Shown here piece after piece: positions 44,822 through 53,682 of a DNA stretch of 64,000 bases. The translations under genes were made by a program, and so were the position numbers. The stretch's first letter is position 1; each line of letters starts with the position of its first letter. The notes beneath the pieces were generated by a model. It saw only the letters and a list, made by a program, of their open reading frames with translations, did not search any database and had not been told where the DNA came from. This stretch comes from Chitinophagaceae bacterium. Its GTDB lineage: Bacteria > Bacteroidota > Bacteroidia > Chitinophagales > Chitinophagaceae. The stretch spans positions 1-64,000 of the forward strand of contig JAIEMP010000006.1 of NCBI GenBank assembly GCA_019752045.1, written 5' to 3'.

Positions 44822-45389
44822 TGAATGCTGAAGCGTTTCTGCAAATCACATCAACCGTTTCATCATTTAATGCCGGGAAAGGGATGAGGGTGTTGGCATC
44901 GTAAGCATTGATTTGATATTCCCACCAACCTACATCGTGCCATTTATTCAGTTTATAACCAATCTTTTTATAAGTAGTTAAATAACGGAACCCGAATTTT
45001 TCATGAAAGGAAACACTGTTTACATTCGGCAATGTAATAACAGCATACACATTCACGTAACCTTGCAGTGTTAACAGATCAAGCAACGCATTGTACAAAG
45101 CGGCGGCAATGTTTTTTCCAAAAAAATCTGCGTGTAAGTATACAGATGATTCAACACACCATTGATAGCCTTTTCGTTCACGGTGTTTTCCTGCATATGC
45201 ATAACCTGCCAATCTTCCATTGAGTTCCGCCACAAGCCATGGTCTTTCAGCAATTGTTTGTTCAATTCTGTTTGTAAACTCATCCACTGATGGAACTTCG
45301 GTCTCCTGTGTAACGCCTGAGTTAAGAATGAAAGGGCGATAGATATCGAGCAGGGATGCTGCATCAGTAAGCTGAACCGGTCTGATCAT
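44811..45389 (-). CDS. GNAT family N-acetyltransferase
   Basis: 192 residues from MIRPVQLTDAASLLDIY; the upstream extension to 45458 is an artefact. The GNAT fold is visible: RPWLVAELNGRLAGYAYAGKHRERKGYQW, SVYLHADFFGKNIAAALYNALLDLL (acetyl-CoA loop), and VNSVSFHEKFGFRYLTTYKKIGYKLNKWHDVGWWEY. It fits the phosphinothricin-type subfamily. Its 3' end overlaps the E1 fusion gene by 11 bases tail to tail. Confidence 0.9.
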   Translation of the reverse strand: MIRPVQLTDAASLLDIYRPFILNSGVTQETEVPSVDEFTNRIEQTIAERPWLVAELNGRLAGYAYAGKHRERKGYQWCVESSVYLHADFFGKNIAAALYNALLDLLTLQGYVNVYAVITLPNVNSVSFHEKFGFRYLTTYKKIGYKLNKWHDVGWWEYQINAYDANTLIPFPALNDETVDVICRNASAFINC

Positions 45390-45442
45390 GCTTAAAATTA
45401 AAAAAGCTTTTAAAATGCTGCGGAAAAAAAGTTCGAAACCTT

Positions 45443-45450
45443 TATCTTTG
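45443..45450 (+). promoter_or_regulatory. Candidate -7 box of tRNA-Met (TATCTTTG)
   Basis: A TAnnTTTG match ends 10 bases before the mature tRNA 5' end, the spacing expected of a Bacteroidota promoter. The -33 box is not clear. Confidence 0.6.
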
Positions 45451-45460
45451 CCGCCCATTA

Positions 45461-45534
45461 GCCGGGGTAGCTCAGCTGGTTAGAGCATCGGATTCATAAC
45501 CCGAAGGTCGGCAGTTCAAGTCTGCTCTCCGGTA
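45461..45534 (+). tRNA. tRNA-Met (CAT)
   Basis: 74 nt cloverleaf. Acceptor GCCGGGG/CTCCGGT (two G-U wobbles), D-arm GCTCAGCTGGTTAGAGC, anticodon loop TTCATAA with CAT at 45495-45497, anticodon stem TCGGA/CCCGA with one A-C mismatch, T-arm GGCAG-TTCAAGT-CTGCT, discriminator A. CCA is not encoded. The acceptor lacks the C1-A72 mismatch of initiators, so this is elongator Met; a lysidine-modified tRNA-Ile2 cannot be excluded. Its 3' end is copied twice downstream. Confidence 0.93.
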
Positions 45535-45568
45535 CTATATTAGCCCTCTTCATGAGGGCTTTTTTTAT
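45509..45568 (+). repeat. tRNA 3'-end plus terminator, copy R1 (in the tRNA)
   Basis: CGGCAGTTCAAG, TCTGCTCTCCGGTACTAT and the terminator AGCCCTC-loop-GAGGGCT-T7 (45542-45567). Nearly identical segments recur at 45611-45670 (R2) and 45938-45990 (R3). Confidence 0.9.
45542..45567 (+). terminator. Terminator of tRNA-Met (R1)
   Basis: AGCCCTC (45542-45548)/GAGGGCT (45554-45560), loop TTCAT, then seven T residues. Confidence 0.9.
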
Positions 45569-45610
45569 GAATAATTAATAATAAAGAGGGTTCATATACG
45601 CCGCGGCGGA
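45569..45610 (+). repeat. Deletion-like remnant of a GIY-YIG unit
   Basis: The R1 T-run ends in an ATG (45567-45569), as R2 does before the GIY-YIG gene, but it is followed after two codons by TAA and then by AAGAGGGTTCATAT and the palindrome CGCCGCGGCG (45599-45608). That tail matches the sequence after the GIY-YIG stop (45903-45937, AGAGGATCCATATCCGCCGCGG). It reads as a unit whose coding region was deleted. Confidence 0.7.
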
Positions 45611-45670
45611 CGGCAGTTCAAGTCTGCTCTCCGGTACTATGTTAGCCCTCTTTAAGAGGGCTTTTTTTAT
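45611..45670 (+). repeat. tRNA 3'-end plus terminator, copy R2
   Basis: Carries the T-arm and acceptor 3' strand identical to the tRNA, then GTTAGCCCTCTTTAAGAGGG with a T-run (terminator 45644-45668). It is preceded by CCGCGGCGGA instead of tRNA sequence, so it does not encode a full tRNA. Confidence 0.9.
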
Positions 45671-45908
45671 GTATCATGCATACGCACTATACGCAGAAAA
45701 GTATAACAAGCATTATTATGGCTTTACTTCAAATCTGGAGGCCAGACTCTTGTCTCATAATGAACTGGGAAAAGACTGGACTGCAAAGTATCGTCCATGG
45801 AAAGTGATTCATGTAAAGGAGTTTGATAACAAACAGGAAGCAGCGAAATATGAAAAGTGGATGAAGAGCGGTGTTGGCAGGGCATTTATAAAATTGTTAC
45901 CACATTAA
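45669..45908 (+). CDS. Small GIY-YIG nuclease-family protein
   Basis: 79 residues. The start ATG (45669) directly follows the R2 terminator T-run; upstream frame to 45639 would translate the repeat and is rejected. GIY-YIG module: HAYALYAEKYNKHYYGFTSN (degenerate GIY..YIG), catalytic Arg in LEARLLSHN, and metal-site Glu in EAAKYEKWMKS, ending GRAFIKLLPH. Proteins of this UPF0213-like type are widespread in Bacteroidota. It is bracketed by copies of the tRNA 3' end, as expected for an element that inserts into tRNA genes, though whether the protein drives this is inference. Confidence 0.85.
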   Translation: MYHAYALYAEKYNKHYYGFTSNLEARLLSHNELGKDWTAKYRPWKVIHVKEFDNKQEAAKYEKWMKSGVGRAFIKLLPH

Positions 45909-45937
45909 TATAGAGGATCCATATCCGCCGCGGCGGA

Positions 45938-45990
45938 CGGCAATTCAAATCTGCTCTCCGGTACTATTTTAGCCCTCTTTAAGAGGGCTT
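45938..45990 (+). repeat. tRNA 3'-end plus terminator, copy R3
   Basis: CGGCAATTCAAATCTGCTCT, CCGGTACTAT and terminator AGCCCTCTTTAAGAGGGCTT (45971-45996). Two point changes (G to A) relative to R1/R2 in the T-arm. It is preceded by the palindrome CCGCCGCGGCGG (45925-45936). Confidence 0.88.
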
Positions 45991-46117
45991 TTGTTTTTCT
46001 CAAAAAGTCTTCAGCACTCCTGATGTCATCTCATCCTTTAAGATTATTCAGTTATATTGGGTAACGTTTTCAGCAGTAAGTAATACAGCTGAGTTAAGCG
46101 CACATTTATCCAACCAT

Positions 46118-47548
46118 ATGCCATCTGCTCAACTTAAAAAAACAATTGGGGTCTGGTCTGCCACCAGCATCGTTATTGGAAGTATTATCGGTGCCAATAT
46201 TTTCATGAAGCCCGCCAGCATGGCTGCACAACTGGGATCGCCTTATTTAATTATTTTGGTATGGCTCATAGCCGGTATCGTTTCCATGTTTGGCGCAATG
46301 GCCTATGCTGAACTGGGAGCCATGTTTCCTGAAACTGGCGGACAGTATATTTATCTGCGTTATGCTTACGGCGATTTTATTGCGCATCTCTACGGTTGGG
46401 CAAGCATGGCTGTAATCAATACTGCATCTATTGCTGCCATTGGCTTTGTATTTGCTTCTTATACAAATTATTTTATTGAACTGCCGCAGTTGAGTGTTGA
46501 AGTTCAGCAATCCGTTCAACTGCATCTCCCTCTTATTGGTGATATTTTTCCACTGCATAATTTTTCTGTTAAAGTGCTGGCCATTGCAATGATCATGGGT
46601 TTAAGTATCATTAATTATATCAGTGTGCGCTCAGGTAACGCCGTACAGTTTTTTGCAACAGTATTAAAAACAGCCGCCATCATGTTGCTGGTATTTGGTA
46701 TTCTGTTTTCAGGCAGAGGAAACAGCCATAACTTTTTTACCAATGCACCTGATTTTGATTTAAGCGGATGGAAACTGATGGGTGCATTCATGGCTGCAAC
46801 AACAGGGGCGTTTGCTGCTTACGATGGCTGGAATAACCTCAACATGGTGGCCGGTGAAATAAAAAACCCTTCAAAAAATATTACACGGAGTTTAATCATA
46901 GGGTTATGGTCCTGTATCATTATTTATATGCTGGTTACACTTTCTTATATGTATGTATTGCCCATTGAAGTAATGGCAAAATCGCCGTTGGTTGCAAGTG
47001 ATGCTGCAGCATTTGTAATGGGGCCGGCAGGAGGTACGGCTATTGCACTGCTGATTGTGATTTCAACTTTCGGTTCTACCAATGTAAATCTCTTAACCAA
47101 TGCCCGGGTGGTTTTTGCTATGAGTGAATCCAAAACATTTTTTCGGTTTGCAGGTCGTGTACAACCCAGATTTAAAACGCCGGGTAATGCCATTCTTCTC
47201 CTGGCTGTGTGGAGCAGTTTACTGGTATTGAGTGGTTCGTTTGATATACTTGCAGATATGTTTATTTTTATTGGCTGGATATTTTATGGTCTTGTTATTA
47301 TGGCACTATTTATTTTGAGAAGAAGGATGCCTAATGCAGAACGACCGTACAAAGCATGGGGTTATCCCATTATCCCATTATTATTTTTGATTTTTACAAC
47401 ACTGTATATTGTTACTACTTTGTATACTGATATCAGTAATTATATATCGGGTAAATCGCAGATGATCAATTCTGTTTTTGGGTTGATCTTAACTGCAATT
47501 GGTGTTCCTCTATATTTTTATTTCAAATGGAAGAACAGGCATCAATAG
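46118..47548 (+). CDS. APC family amino acid permease
   Basis: 476 residues, about 12 TM helices. The first helix region has the APC substrate motif IGSIIGANIFMKPA, then GAMAYAELGAMFPETGGQYIYLR and AYDGWNNLNMVAGEIKNPSKNI. It moves amino acids across the inner membrane, probably by proton coupling; the substrate is unknown. It follows the tRNA/GIY-YIG array and lies 18 bases before the DUF2339 gene, so the two may be co-transcribed. Confidence 0.92.
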   Translation: MPSAQLKKTIGVWSATSIVIGSIIGANIFMKPASMAAQLGSPYLIILVWLIAGIVSMFGAMAYAELGAMFPETGGQYIYLRYAYGDFIAHLYGWASMAVINTASIAAIGFVFASYTNYFIELPQLSVEVQQSVQLHLPLIGDIFPLHNFSVKVLAIAMIMGLSIINYISVRSGNAVQFFATVLKTAAIMLLVFGILFSGRGNSHNFFTNAPDFDLSGWKLMGAFMAATTGAFAAYDGWNNLNMVAGEIKNPSKNITRSLIIGLWSCIIIYMLVTLSYMYVLPIEVMAKSPLVASDAAAFVMGPAGGTAIALLIVISTFGSTNVNLLTNARVVFAMSESKTFFRFAGRVQPRFKTPGNAILLLAVWSSLLVLSGSFDILADMFIFIGWIFYGLVIMALFILRRRMPNAERPYKAWGYPIIPLLFLIFTTLYIVTTLYTDISNYISGKSQMINSVFGLILTAIGVPLYFYFKWKNRHQ

Positions 47549-47566
47549 AAACCTTTTTAAAATTGA

Positions 47567-48934
47567 ATGATGATGGATCAACAGCAAATAAATGATCTGA
47601 AAGCGAAAATTCAACTGTTGAAAGAACAACAGGAAGAACACCGGAACGAATTGCTTTTTCTTGAACAACAGTTAATGAAGCTGCTGCCTGCTGCGCCTTC
47701 TCCAGCAATTATAAAACCTGTGGCTCATCAATCAAATCAAATCCGGAAAACAACTCAAAAAGATAATGGAGTTGAAGGGTTTGTTGGTTTGCGGCTGATG
47801 CAGTTTGCGGGAATCATTGTACTCATTACAGGTATAGCTATTGGAGTAAAATATGCTATTGATAAAAATTTAATTTCTCCTGCAGTTCGCATTTTACTTG
47901 CTTATCTGGCAAGCGGATTATTATTGTTTATATCCATACGGCTGCGGAAAAAATATGAAACCTTCAGTGCTATTCTGTTCAGCGGTGCAATGGCTGCATT
48001 TTATTTTACTACTTATGGAGCATTTGAGTATTATGGATTTTTATCAAGACCGCTTGCGTTTGCTGTGATGATTCTGTTTACGTTTTTTACCGTTTATGTT
48101 TCATTGAAATTCGAACGTCAGGAAATTGCCACACTTGCACTGGTTGGCGCATATGGCATCCCTTTTTTAGTAGGAGGTAATTCAGGCAATGTGGTGATGT
48201 TATTTTCTTATATTTTCCTCATTAATACGGGCATCTTATTTCTTTCCTTTAAACGAAGCTGGAATATTTTAAAAGTGTTATCGTTTGCAGCAAGCTGGCT
48301 GATTTTTATTTCCTGGCTGTTTATTAAGCACAATGAAACTTATTCCTCTGCTGCATGGCTATTCCTGATTCTTTTTTATGTACAATTTCTTTTAACCATT
48401 TTCGGTTTCAGATTGGCAAGAAATGAAGAAACAGATGCAGCTGATCTGTCGTTACTCATCTTCCAGAGCTTTATTGTATACATCAGCTCACTGTATATTT
48501 ATTCTTACAATGGTGATACAGAAGATGGTTCAATTGTAACACTTACAATCAGTGTCTTTTATTTACTGTTGATGTTCATCAGTAAAGGGTTGTTTCATCA
48601 GCAAAAAATGATCTGGCATACCTGCCTTGTTCTTGCACTGATACTGATTGTCATTTATGTTCCGCAGAAATTTGCAGGCACAACCATTTCTCTTGTTTGG
48701 GTAACCATGGCAGTATTGTTATTTGTTGCAGGGTTGTGGCAGCGATTCAGGCTGTTGCGCATTGCTTCCATTCTCTTATTTGGAATTACACTTGTAAAAC
48801 TGGTTGTTTTAGACAGCATAAATTTTTCTACAATCGAAAAGATTGTTGCCTATGTTTCCATAGGAGCTATCCTGCTGGTGATTGCTTTTCTGTATCAGAA
48901 ATACAGACACTTGATTTTCGGGAATGATGAATAG
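47567..48934 (+). CDS. DUF2339 multi-pass membrane protein
   Basis: 455 residues. An N-terminal coiled-coil (KAKIQLLKEQQEEHRNELLFLEQQLMKLL) and linker are followed by about 12 hydrophobic helices from residue 80. The DUF2339 pattern is visible in FVGLRLMQFAGIIVLITGIAIGVKYAIDKNLISP and GAYGIPFLVGGNSGN. Its function is unknown. The stop lies next to the convergent aminotransferase. Confidence 0.85.
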   Translation: MMMDQQQINDLKAKIQLLKEQQEEHRNELLFLEQQLMKLLPAAPSPAIIKPVAHQSNQIRKTTQKDNGVEGFVGLRLMQFAGIIVLITGIAIGVKYAIDKNLISPAVRILLAYLASGLLLFISIRLRKKYETFSAILFSGAMAAFYFTTYGAFEYYGFLSRPLAFAVMILFTFFTVYVSLKFERQEIATLALVGAYGIPFLVGGNSGNVVMLFSYIFLINTGILFLSFKRSWNILKVLSFAASWLIFISWLFIKHNETYSSAAWLFLILFYVQFLLTIFGFRLARNEETDAADLSLLIFQSFIVYISSLYIYSYNGDTEDGSIVTLTISVFYLLLMFISKGLFHQQKMIWHTCLVLALILIVIYVPQKFAGTTISLVWVTMAVLLFVAGLWQRFRLLRIASILLFGITLVKLVVLDSINFSTIEKIVAYVSIGAILLVIAFLYQKYRHLIFGNDE

Positions 48935-48935
48935 T

Positions 48936-50135
48936 TTAGTTTGTTTTACCGGGATAAACTTTTAATGCTTCTTCAAGACAATCCATGGCTTTATCCAGCG
49001 CATCAAGATTAAGTACATAAGCCAATCGTACTTCATTTTTTCCTAAACCCGCTGTGCCATAAAATCCGGTTGCAGGTGCCAGCATAATGGTTTGTCCGTT
49101 ATGTGAAAATGATTCTAACAGCCATTGGCAAAACCGATCGCTGTCGTCAATTGGTAATTTAGCCATGGCATAAAACGCACCACCGGGGTTGGGACAAAAA
49201 ACTCCCGGCATCGCATTTAATCGTTTCACCAGTAAATTTCTGCGGGAAAGATATTCTGCTTTTGGTGCATCAAAATAAGCATCCGGTAAATCAACTGCCG
49301 CTTCGCCCATGATCTGTGCTAATCCCGGCGGACTGAGTCTGGCCTGTGCAAACTTCATAGCAGCATCATACACCGCTTTATTTTTTGTAACCAGTGCACC
49401 CAATCTTGCACCACATGCACTGTAACGTTTACTGATAGTATCCATGAGCACTACATGCTGCTCCAGTCCTTCAATATGCAATGCACTTACATAATCACCA
49501 TCATAACAAAACTCACGGTATGCTTCATCACTGAATAAATACAGATTGTGCTTTACACAAACATCTTTAAGCTTCAGCATTTCTTCTTTGCTGTACAAAT
49601 AACCGGTAGGGTTATTCGGGCTGCAGATGATGATTGCTTTTGTTTTTGCTGTAATTACTTTTTCAAACTCTTCAATATCCGGTAACGCAAAACTGTTTTC
49701 GATATGCGATGTAATGGGTACAACATTTACTCCCGCAGCACAGGCAAAGCCGTTGTAGTTTGCATAAAACGGTTCGGGAATAATTACTTCATCACCGGGA
49801 TTAAAGCATGTAAAGAATCCAAACATAATAGCTTCGCTGCCACCGGTGGTAATCAATATCTGATCATAGTTCACATCAATCCCCACTTTTTTGTAATACT
49901 GTGTGAGCTTGCGACGGTAACTTTCATTTCCTGCACTATGGCTGTATTCTAAAACTTTAATATCTGCATTACGTACCGCATCTAAAATGGCAGCAGGTGT
50001 TTCAATATCGGGCTGACCAATGTTGAGGTGAAATACTTTGGTGCCTCTTTTCTTGGCAGCTTCTGCGTATGGAACTAATTTCCGGATGGGTGAGGGTGGC
50101 ATTTGCTCACCACGCTTACTGATTGGTAACATCAA
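48936..50135 (-). CDS. Pyridoxal-phosphate aminotransferase, class I fold
   Basis: 399 residues. PLP residues: Lys236 in DTISKRYSACGARLG, Asp203 in SDEAYREF, Asn174 in CSPNNPTGYL. N-terminal signature LNIGQPDIETP. This group (aspartate-, alanine- or aromatic-type) moves amino groups between amino acids and 2-oxo acids; specificity is not decided from sequence. It follows the DUF1573 pair on the same strand after a terminator. Confidence 0.92.
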   Translation of the reverse strand: MMLPISKRGEQMPPSPIRKLVPYAEAAKKRGTKVFHLNIGQPDIETPAAILDAVRNADIKVLEYSHSAGNESYRRKLTQYYKKVGIDVNYDQILITTGGSEAIMFGFFTCFNPGDEVIIPEPFYANYNGFACAAGVNVVPITSHIENSFALPDIEEFEKVITAKTKAIIICSPNNPTGYLYSKEEMLKLKDVCVKHNLYLFSDEAYREFCYDGDYVSALHIEGLEQHVVLMDTISKRYSACGARLGALVTKNKAVYDAAMKFAQARLSPPGLAQIMGEAAVDLPDAYFDAPKAEYLSRRNLLVKRLNAMPGVFCPNPGGAFYAMAKLPIDDSDRFCQWLLESFSHNGQTIMLAPATGFYGTAGLGKNEVRLAYVLNLDALDKAMDCLEEALKVYPGKTN

Positions 50136-50161
50136 ACAAAGATAGGGGAGGTATGTAAAAT

Positions 50162-50192
50162 AAAAACCCTCTGTTACTGCAGAGGGTTTTTA
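50162..50192 (-). terminator. Terminator of the DUF1573 pair
   Basis: AAAACCCTCTG (50163-50173)/CAGAGGGTTTT (50180-50190), 6-base loop; the T-run is on the minus strand as well. Confidence 0.85.
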
Positions 50193-50210
50193 TTTTATTG
50201 GTTGATGCGT

Positions 50211-50591
50211 TTATTGCTGAACAATACCAACAATAGTTAATTTTTGCTGCTCATCTATACCCAGAAATTTTACATAAACCGGTTTTGTAAATGTTCCTAC
50301 TGATGCTGCATTATATGTTGCAGTAATGGTTCCTGTTTTGCCCGGCTTAATGGGTTCTTTGGTGTAATCAGATTTTGTACAGCCACAACCGGGTGTTACT
50401 GTTTCAATCACCAGATCTTCATTACCGGTATTGGTAAATGTAAATGTTGCTGTAACAGGGTTGCCTACTTTTGGCTTGCCTAAGTCAACTGTTTCGCTGG
50501 CAAACTTTGCAACATCGGATGGTTTTTTTGATTGACCGAAAGTAACTGTCACTAAAAAGAGTGCAATAAAAGATGCAAATACTGATTTCAT
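50211..50591 (-). CDS. DUF1573 exported protein, second of pair
   Basis: 126 residues, signal peptide to about residue 20. The single DUF1573 (immunoglobulin-like) domain carries the conserved pair GCGCT in TPGCGCTKSDY and a strand pattern of KPGKTGTITATYNA. The family is abundant in Bacteroidota with no proven function. It lies 13 bases downstream of a paralogue and shares its transcript. Confidence 0.88.
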   Translation of the reverse strand: MKSVFASFIALFLVTVTFGQSKKPSDVAKFASETVDLGKPKVGNPVTATFTFTNTGNEDLVIETVTPGCGCTKSDYTKEPIKPGKTGTITATYNAASVGTFTKPVYVKFLGIDEQQKLTIVGIVQQ

Positions 50592-50604
50592 TGTATACTG
50601 TTTA

Positions 50605-51078
50605 TTATTGTGATTGTTTAAAAACGTTCAATGCCTGATTGCCGGGTGCCGACTGATCAGGGGTTTTCCAAACCTGTCCTTTAATGGTGATTTGTTTTAC
50701 CTGTCCGCCATTGTAATAAATGGTGATGGATTTTTCAAATACACCTTCAGCTGCTGAATTGTATCCTACTTTAATGGTTGTCTTATTTCCGGTAAGAACT
50801 GGTGCATTACTCCACTCAGGTGTTGTGCATCCGCAGCTTGCCTGCACATTTTCGATTCGTAAGGTATCTTTTCCGATATTTTCTACAATAAAATTGTGTG
50901 TAACGGGTTTGCCTTGGGGTATTTTTCCAAAGTCAAAACTCAGCTCAGGTAATTTAATTGATTCGGGTTTTGCAGCTGCAGGGGCAGGATTGCTGTGGTT
51001 ATGACCATCATGCGACTGTGCCATGCCGGCCAATACCAATACTGAAGTGAAGAGAAAAGTTCCAAATAGTTTTTTCAT
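50605..51078 (-). CDS. DUF1573 exported protein, first of pair
   Basis: 157 residues. After the signal peptide comes a short His-rich segment (SHDGHNHSNPAPAAAK), which could bind metal. A DUF1573 domain follows with FDFGKIPQGKPVTHNF and ASCGCTTPEW. It is likely the first gene of a two-gene operon with the 126-residue paralogue. The 218-base gap to the divergent E1 gene (51079-51296) has no recognised regulatory site. Confidence 0.88.
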   Translation of the reverse strand: MKKLFGTFLFTSVLVLAGMAQSHDGHNHSNPAPAAAKPESIKLPELSFDFGKIPQGKPVTHNFIVENIGKDTLRIENVQASCGCTTPEWSNAPVLTGNKTTIKVGYNSAAEGVFEKSITIYYNGGQVKQITIKGQVWKTPDQSAPGNQALNVFKQSQ

Positions 51079-51296
51079 ATTGTTGATTTTGCGCTTTCAA
51101 AAGTACGCATAAGTACAGACAGTTCATAGAGGGGAAAGGTTGCCTTTCACATTTTTTTACCAGAGTAATCGGCAAAAACGGTCTATTTGCTGCTGAACCG
51201 GTTCGGATAAACCCATTTTTGCACAGCAACCCATTTGTTTTCACCAAATCAACTTACAAGTGTTAATGCGCAAGTCAAAACATTTATTTTTGCCAC

Positions 51297-53681
51297 ATGG
51301 AATCAATCACCAACGACAGCCTGCACTTGCAACAGCTTTCATTTGAACACTTTAAACAGGAAGTGTTACAGGATTACCGTTATGCCTGCCTTAGCCGTGA
51401 AGCCAGTTTACTTGGGCGAAAGGAAGTGTTAACAGGTAAAGCTAAGTTTGGCATTTTTGGCGATGGAAAAGAAGTGCCACAGCTGGCAATGGCCAAGTTT
51501 TTTAAACCGGGTGATTTTTACAGCGGTTACTATCGTGACCAGACCTTTGCATTTACAACAGGTGCTGCTACAGTTAAAGAGTTTTTTGCACAGCTTTATG
51601 CCGACCCCGACACAAGCCATGATCCGCATAGCGCAGGCCGGCAAATGAATTCGCATTTTGCTACGGCGATGGTGGATGAAAACGGAGAGATGCTGGATTT
51701 GGTCAACCGTAAAAATCTGGCATCAGGTATGGCGCCTACTGCTGCACAAATGCCCCGTTCTGTTGGGTTGGCACTTGCATCGAAATTATTCAGACATACC
51801 AGTGAACTGAAACAGTTTTCTTCATTATCAGACAATGGAAATGAAGTTTGCTTTGCCACAATTGGCGACGCCTCTACAAGTGAAGGCCATTTTTGGGAAA
51901 CAATGAATGCAGCGGCAGTGCAGCAAATTCCTTTAGCTGTTTTTGTATGGGATGATGGATATGGTATTTCTGTTCCAAAAAAATATCAAACAACTAAAGG
52001 TTCTGTTTCGGAAGCATTAAAAGGTTTCCAGAAAAAAGAAGGAACCAACGGTATTGAAATTTATAAAGTAAAAGCATGGGATTATGCCGGCATGTGCGAA
52101 GTGTTTGAAGCAGGCATTGAAAAAATCCGCACAACACATACACCGGCTTTGTTTCATGTAGAAGAAGTTACACAGCCACAGGGGCATTCCACTTCGGGTA
52201 GCCATGAGCGTTATAAAACTGCCGACCGGTTGCAATGGGAACGGGAGTGGGATTGTATTAAAAAAATGAAAGAGTGGATTCTTGAAAACTCTCTGGCCAA
52301 TGAAGAAGAATTAGCGGCAGTTGAAACAGAAACAAAAGAATTTGTAAGAAACGAAAAGTATACAGCCTGGCAGGAATTTCAGCAACCCATCAAATCTCAG
52401 GTACAAAAGGTTGCGGAAATACTGCAGAAAATGAGTGCAGCTTCAGCAAACGCTTCTTCATTGCAAAAATTAAAACAGCAACTCGAAGAAAACAGAGAAC
52501 CCGGCAGAAAAGATGTAATGACAACTTTATACAAAGCTGTTTCTCTCACTTCAAATGTTAAAGAGAACGATGCAAAAAAGTATTATGATGAGTTGATGAA
52601 TGAAAGCAAGTCATTATTTAATTCGCATTTGTATCACGAAGGTGCAGCAAGTGCAATGCGTGTGAGTGAAATAAAAGCACAGATTCCTGCTGATGCTGCA
52701 GTGATGAATGGATATGAAATTCTGAACCGTTATTTTGATCAGCTGTTCAGCAGTAATCCAAAAGTGGTAGCATTTGGAGAAGATCTCGGATTTATTGGTG
52801 ATGTTAATCAGGGCTTCGCCGGTTTGCAGTCAAAGCATGGCGATACAAGAATATTTGATACAGGCATACGTGAATTAACCATTATGGGGCAGGGCGTTGG
52901 TTTAGCCATGCGTGGCTTACGTCCCATTGCAGAAATACAATATCTCGATTATCTCCTTTATGGTTTGCAGCCATTAAGTGATGATGTGGCCACATTACAT
53001 TTTCGTACAGCAGGCAGACAAAGTGCACCGTTAATTGTTCGTTCAAGAGGTCATCGTTTAGAAGGTATCTGGCACAGCGGATCGCCGTTGGGTATGATCA
53101 TAAACAGTTTGCGTGGCATGTATGTTTGTGTACCACGTAATATGGTGCAGGCTGCAGGCATGTACAATACATTATTTCAAAGCAATGAACCTGCATTGGT
53201 CATTGAATGTTTAAACGGCTATCGTTTAAAAGAAAAAATGCCTTCGAATCTTTCTTCATTTACTGTGCCGATGGGTGTGCCCGAAGTGATCAGACAGGGA
53301 ACCGATGTAACCATTGTTTCCTATGGTTCTACACTTCGTATTATTGACGAAGCAGCACAACAGCTGGAGCAAATGGGAACCAGTTGTGAAATTATTGATG
53401 TACAAACCTTGCTTCCTTTCGATATCAATCATACCATACTTGAATCATTAAAGAAAACAAACCGTATTGTATTTGTTGATGAAGATGTTCCCGGTGGTGC
53501 TGCTGCGTATATGTTTAACAAAGTAATGGAAGAGCAGGGCGGTTATAAATATTTAGATGTTGCTCCGAGAACAATTACAGGCAAAGCACATCGTCCTTCA
53601 TACGGAAGTGATGGTGATTATTTCAGCAAACCAAACGTTGAAGAAATTACAACGGCGATTCTGGAGATGATGAGTGAGTGA
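51297..53681 (+). CDS. 2-oxoacid dehydrogenase E1 alpha/beta fusion (second copy)
   Basis: 794 residues, longer than the copy at 42656 and without the repeat insert. Alpha half: GDASTSEGHFWETMNAAAVQQIPLAVF and DDGYGIS (TPP/Mg), HSTSGSHERY. Beta half: AFGEDLGFIGDVNQGFAGLQ, FDTGIRELTIMGQGVGLAMRG and IAEIQYLDYLLYGLQ. The substrate is uncertain (branched-chain or pyruvate-like); E2 and E3 must be encoded elsewhere. It is followed by a heptanucleotide repeat and a four-helix-bundle gene. Confidence 0.9.
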   Translation: MESITNDSLHLQQLSFEHFKQEVLQDYRYACLSREASLLGRKEVLTGKAKFGIFGDGKEVPQLAMAKFFKPGDFYSGYYRDQTFAFTTGAATVKEFFAQLYADPDTSHDPHSAGRQMNSHFATAMVDENGEMLDLVNRKNLASGMAPTAAQMPRSVGLALASKLFRHTSELKQFSSLSDNGNEVCFATIGDASTSEGHFWETMNAAAVQQIPLAVFVWDDGYGISVPKKYQTTKGSVSEALKGFQKKEGTNGIEIYKVKAWDYAGMCEVFEAGIEKIRTTHTPALFHVEEVTQPQGHSTSGSHERYKTADRLQWEREWDCIKKMKEWILENSLANEEELAAVETETKEFVRNEKYTAWQEFQQPIKSQVQKVAEILQKMSAASANASSLQKLKQQLEENREPGRKDVMTTLYKAVSLTSNVKENDAKKYYDELMNESKSLFNSHLYHEGAASAMRVSEIKAQIPADAAVMNGYEILNRYFDQLFSSNPKVVAFGEDLGFIGDVNQGFAGLQSKHGDTRIFDTGIRELTIMGQGVGLAMRGLRPIAEIQYLDYLLYGLQPLSDDVATLHFRTAGRQSAPLIVRSRGHRLEGIWHSGSPLGMIINSLRGMYVCVPRNMVQAAGMYNTLFQSNEPALVIECLNGYRLKEKMPSNLSSFTVPMGVPEVIRQGTDVTIVSYGSTLRIIDEAAQQLEQMGTSCEIIDVQTLLPFDINHTILESLKKTNRIVFVDEDVPGGAAAYMFNKVMEEQGGYKYLDVAPRTITGKAHRPSYGSDGDYFSKPNVEEITTAILEMMSE

Positions 53682-53682
53682 C

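Noticed and set aside
45611-45660. Second and third tRNA genes at R2 and R3
   Set aside because: Only the T-arm and acceptor 3' strand are present; there is no D-arm or anticodon arm.
45639-45668. N-terminal extension of the GIY-YIG frame
   Set aside because: It would translate the tRNA 3'-end repeat and terminator; the family starts at MYHAYALY.
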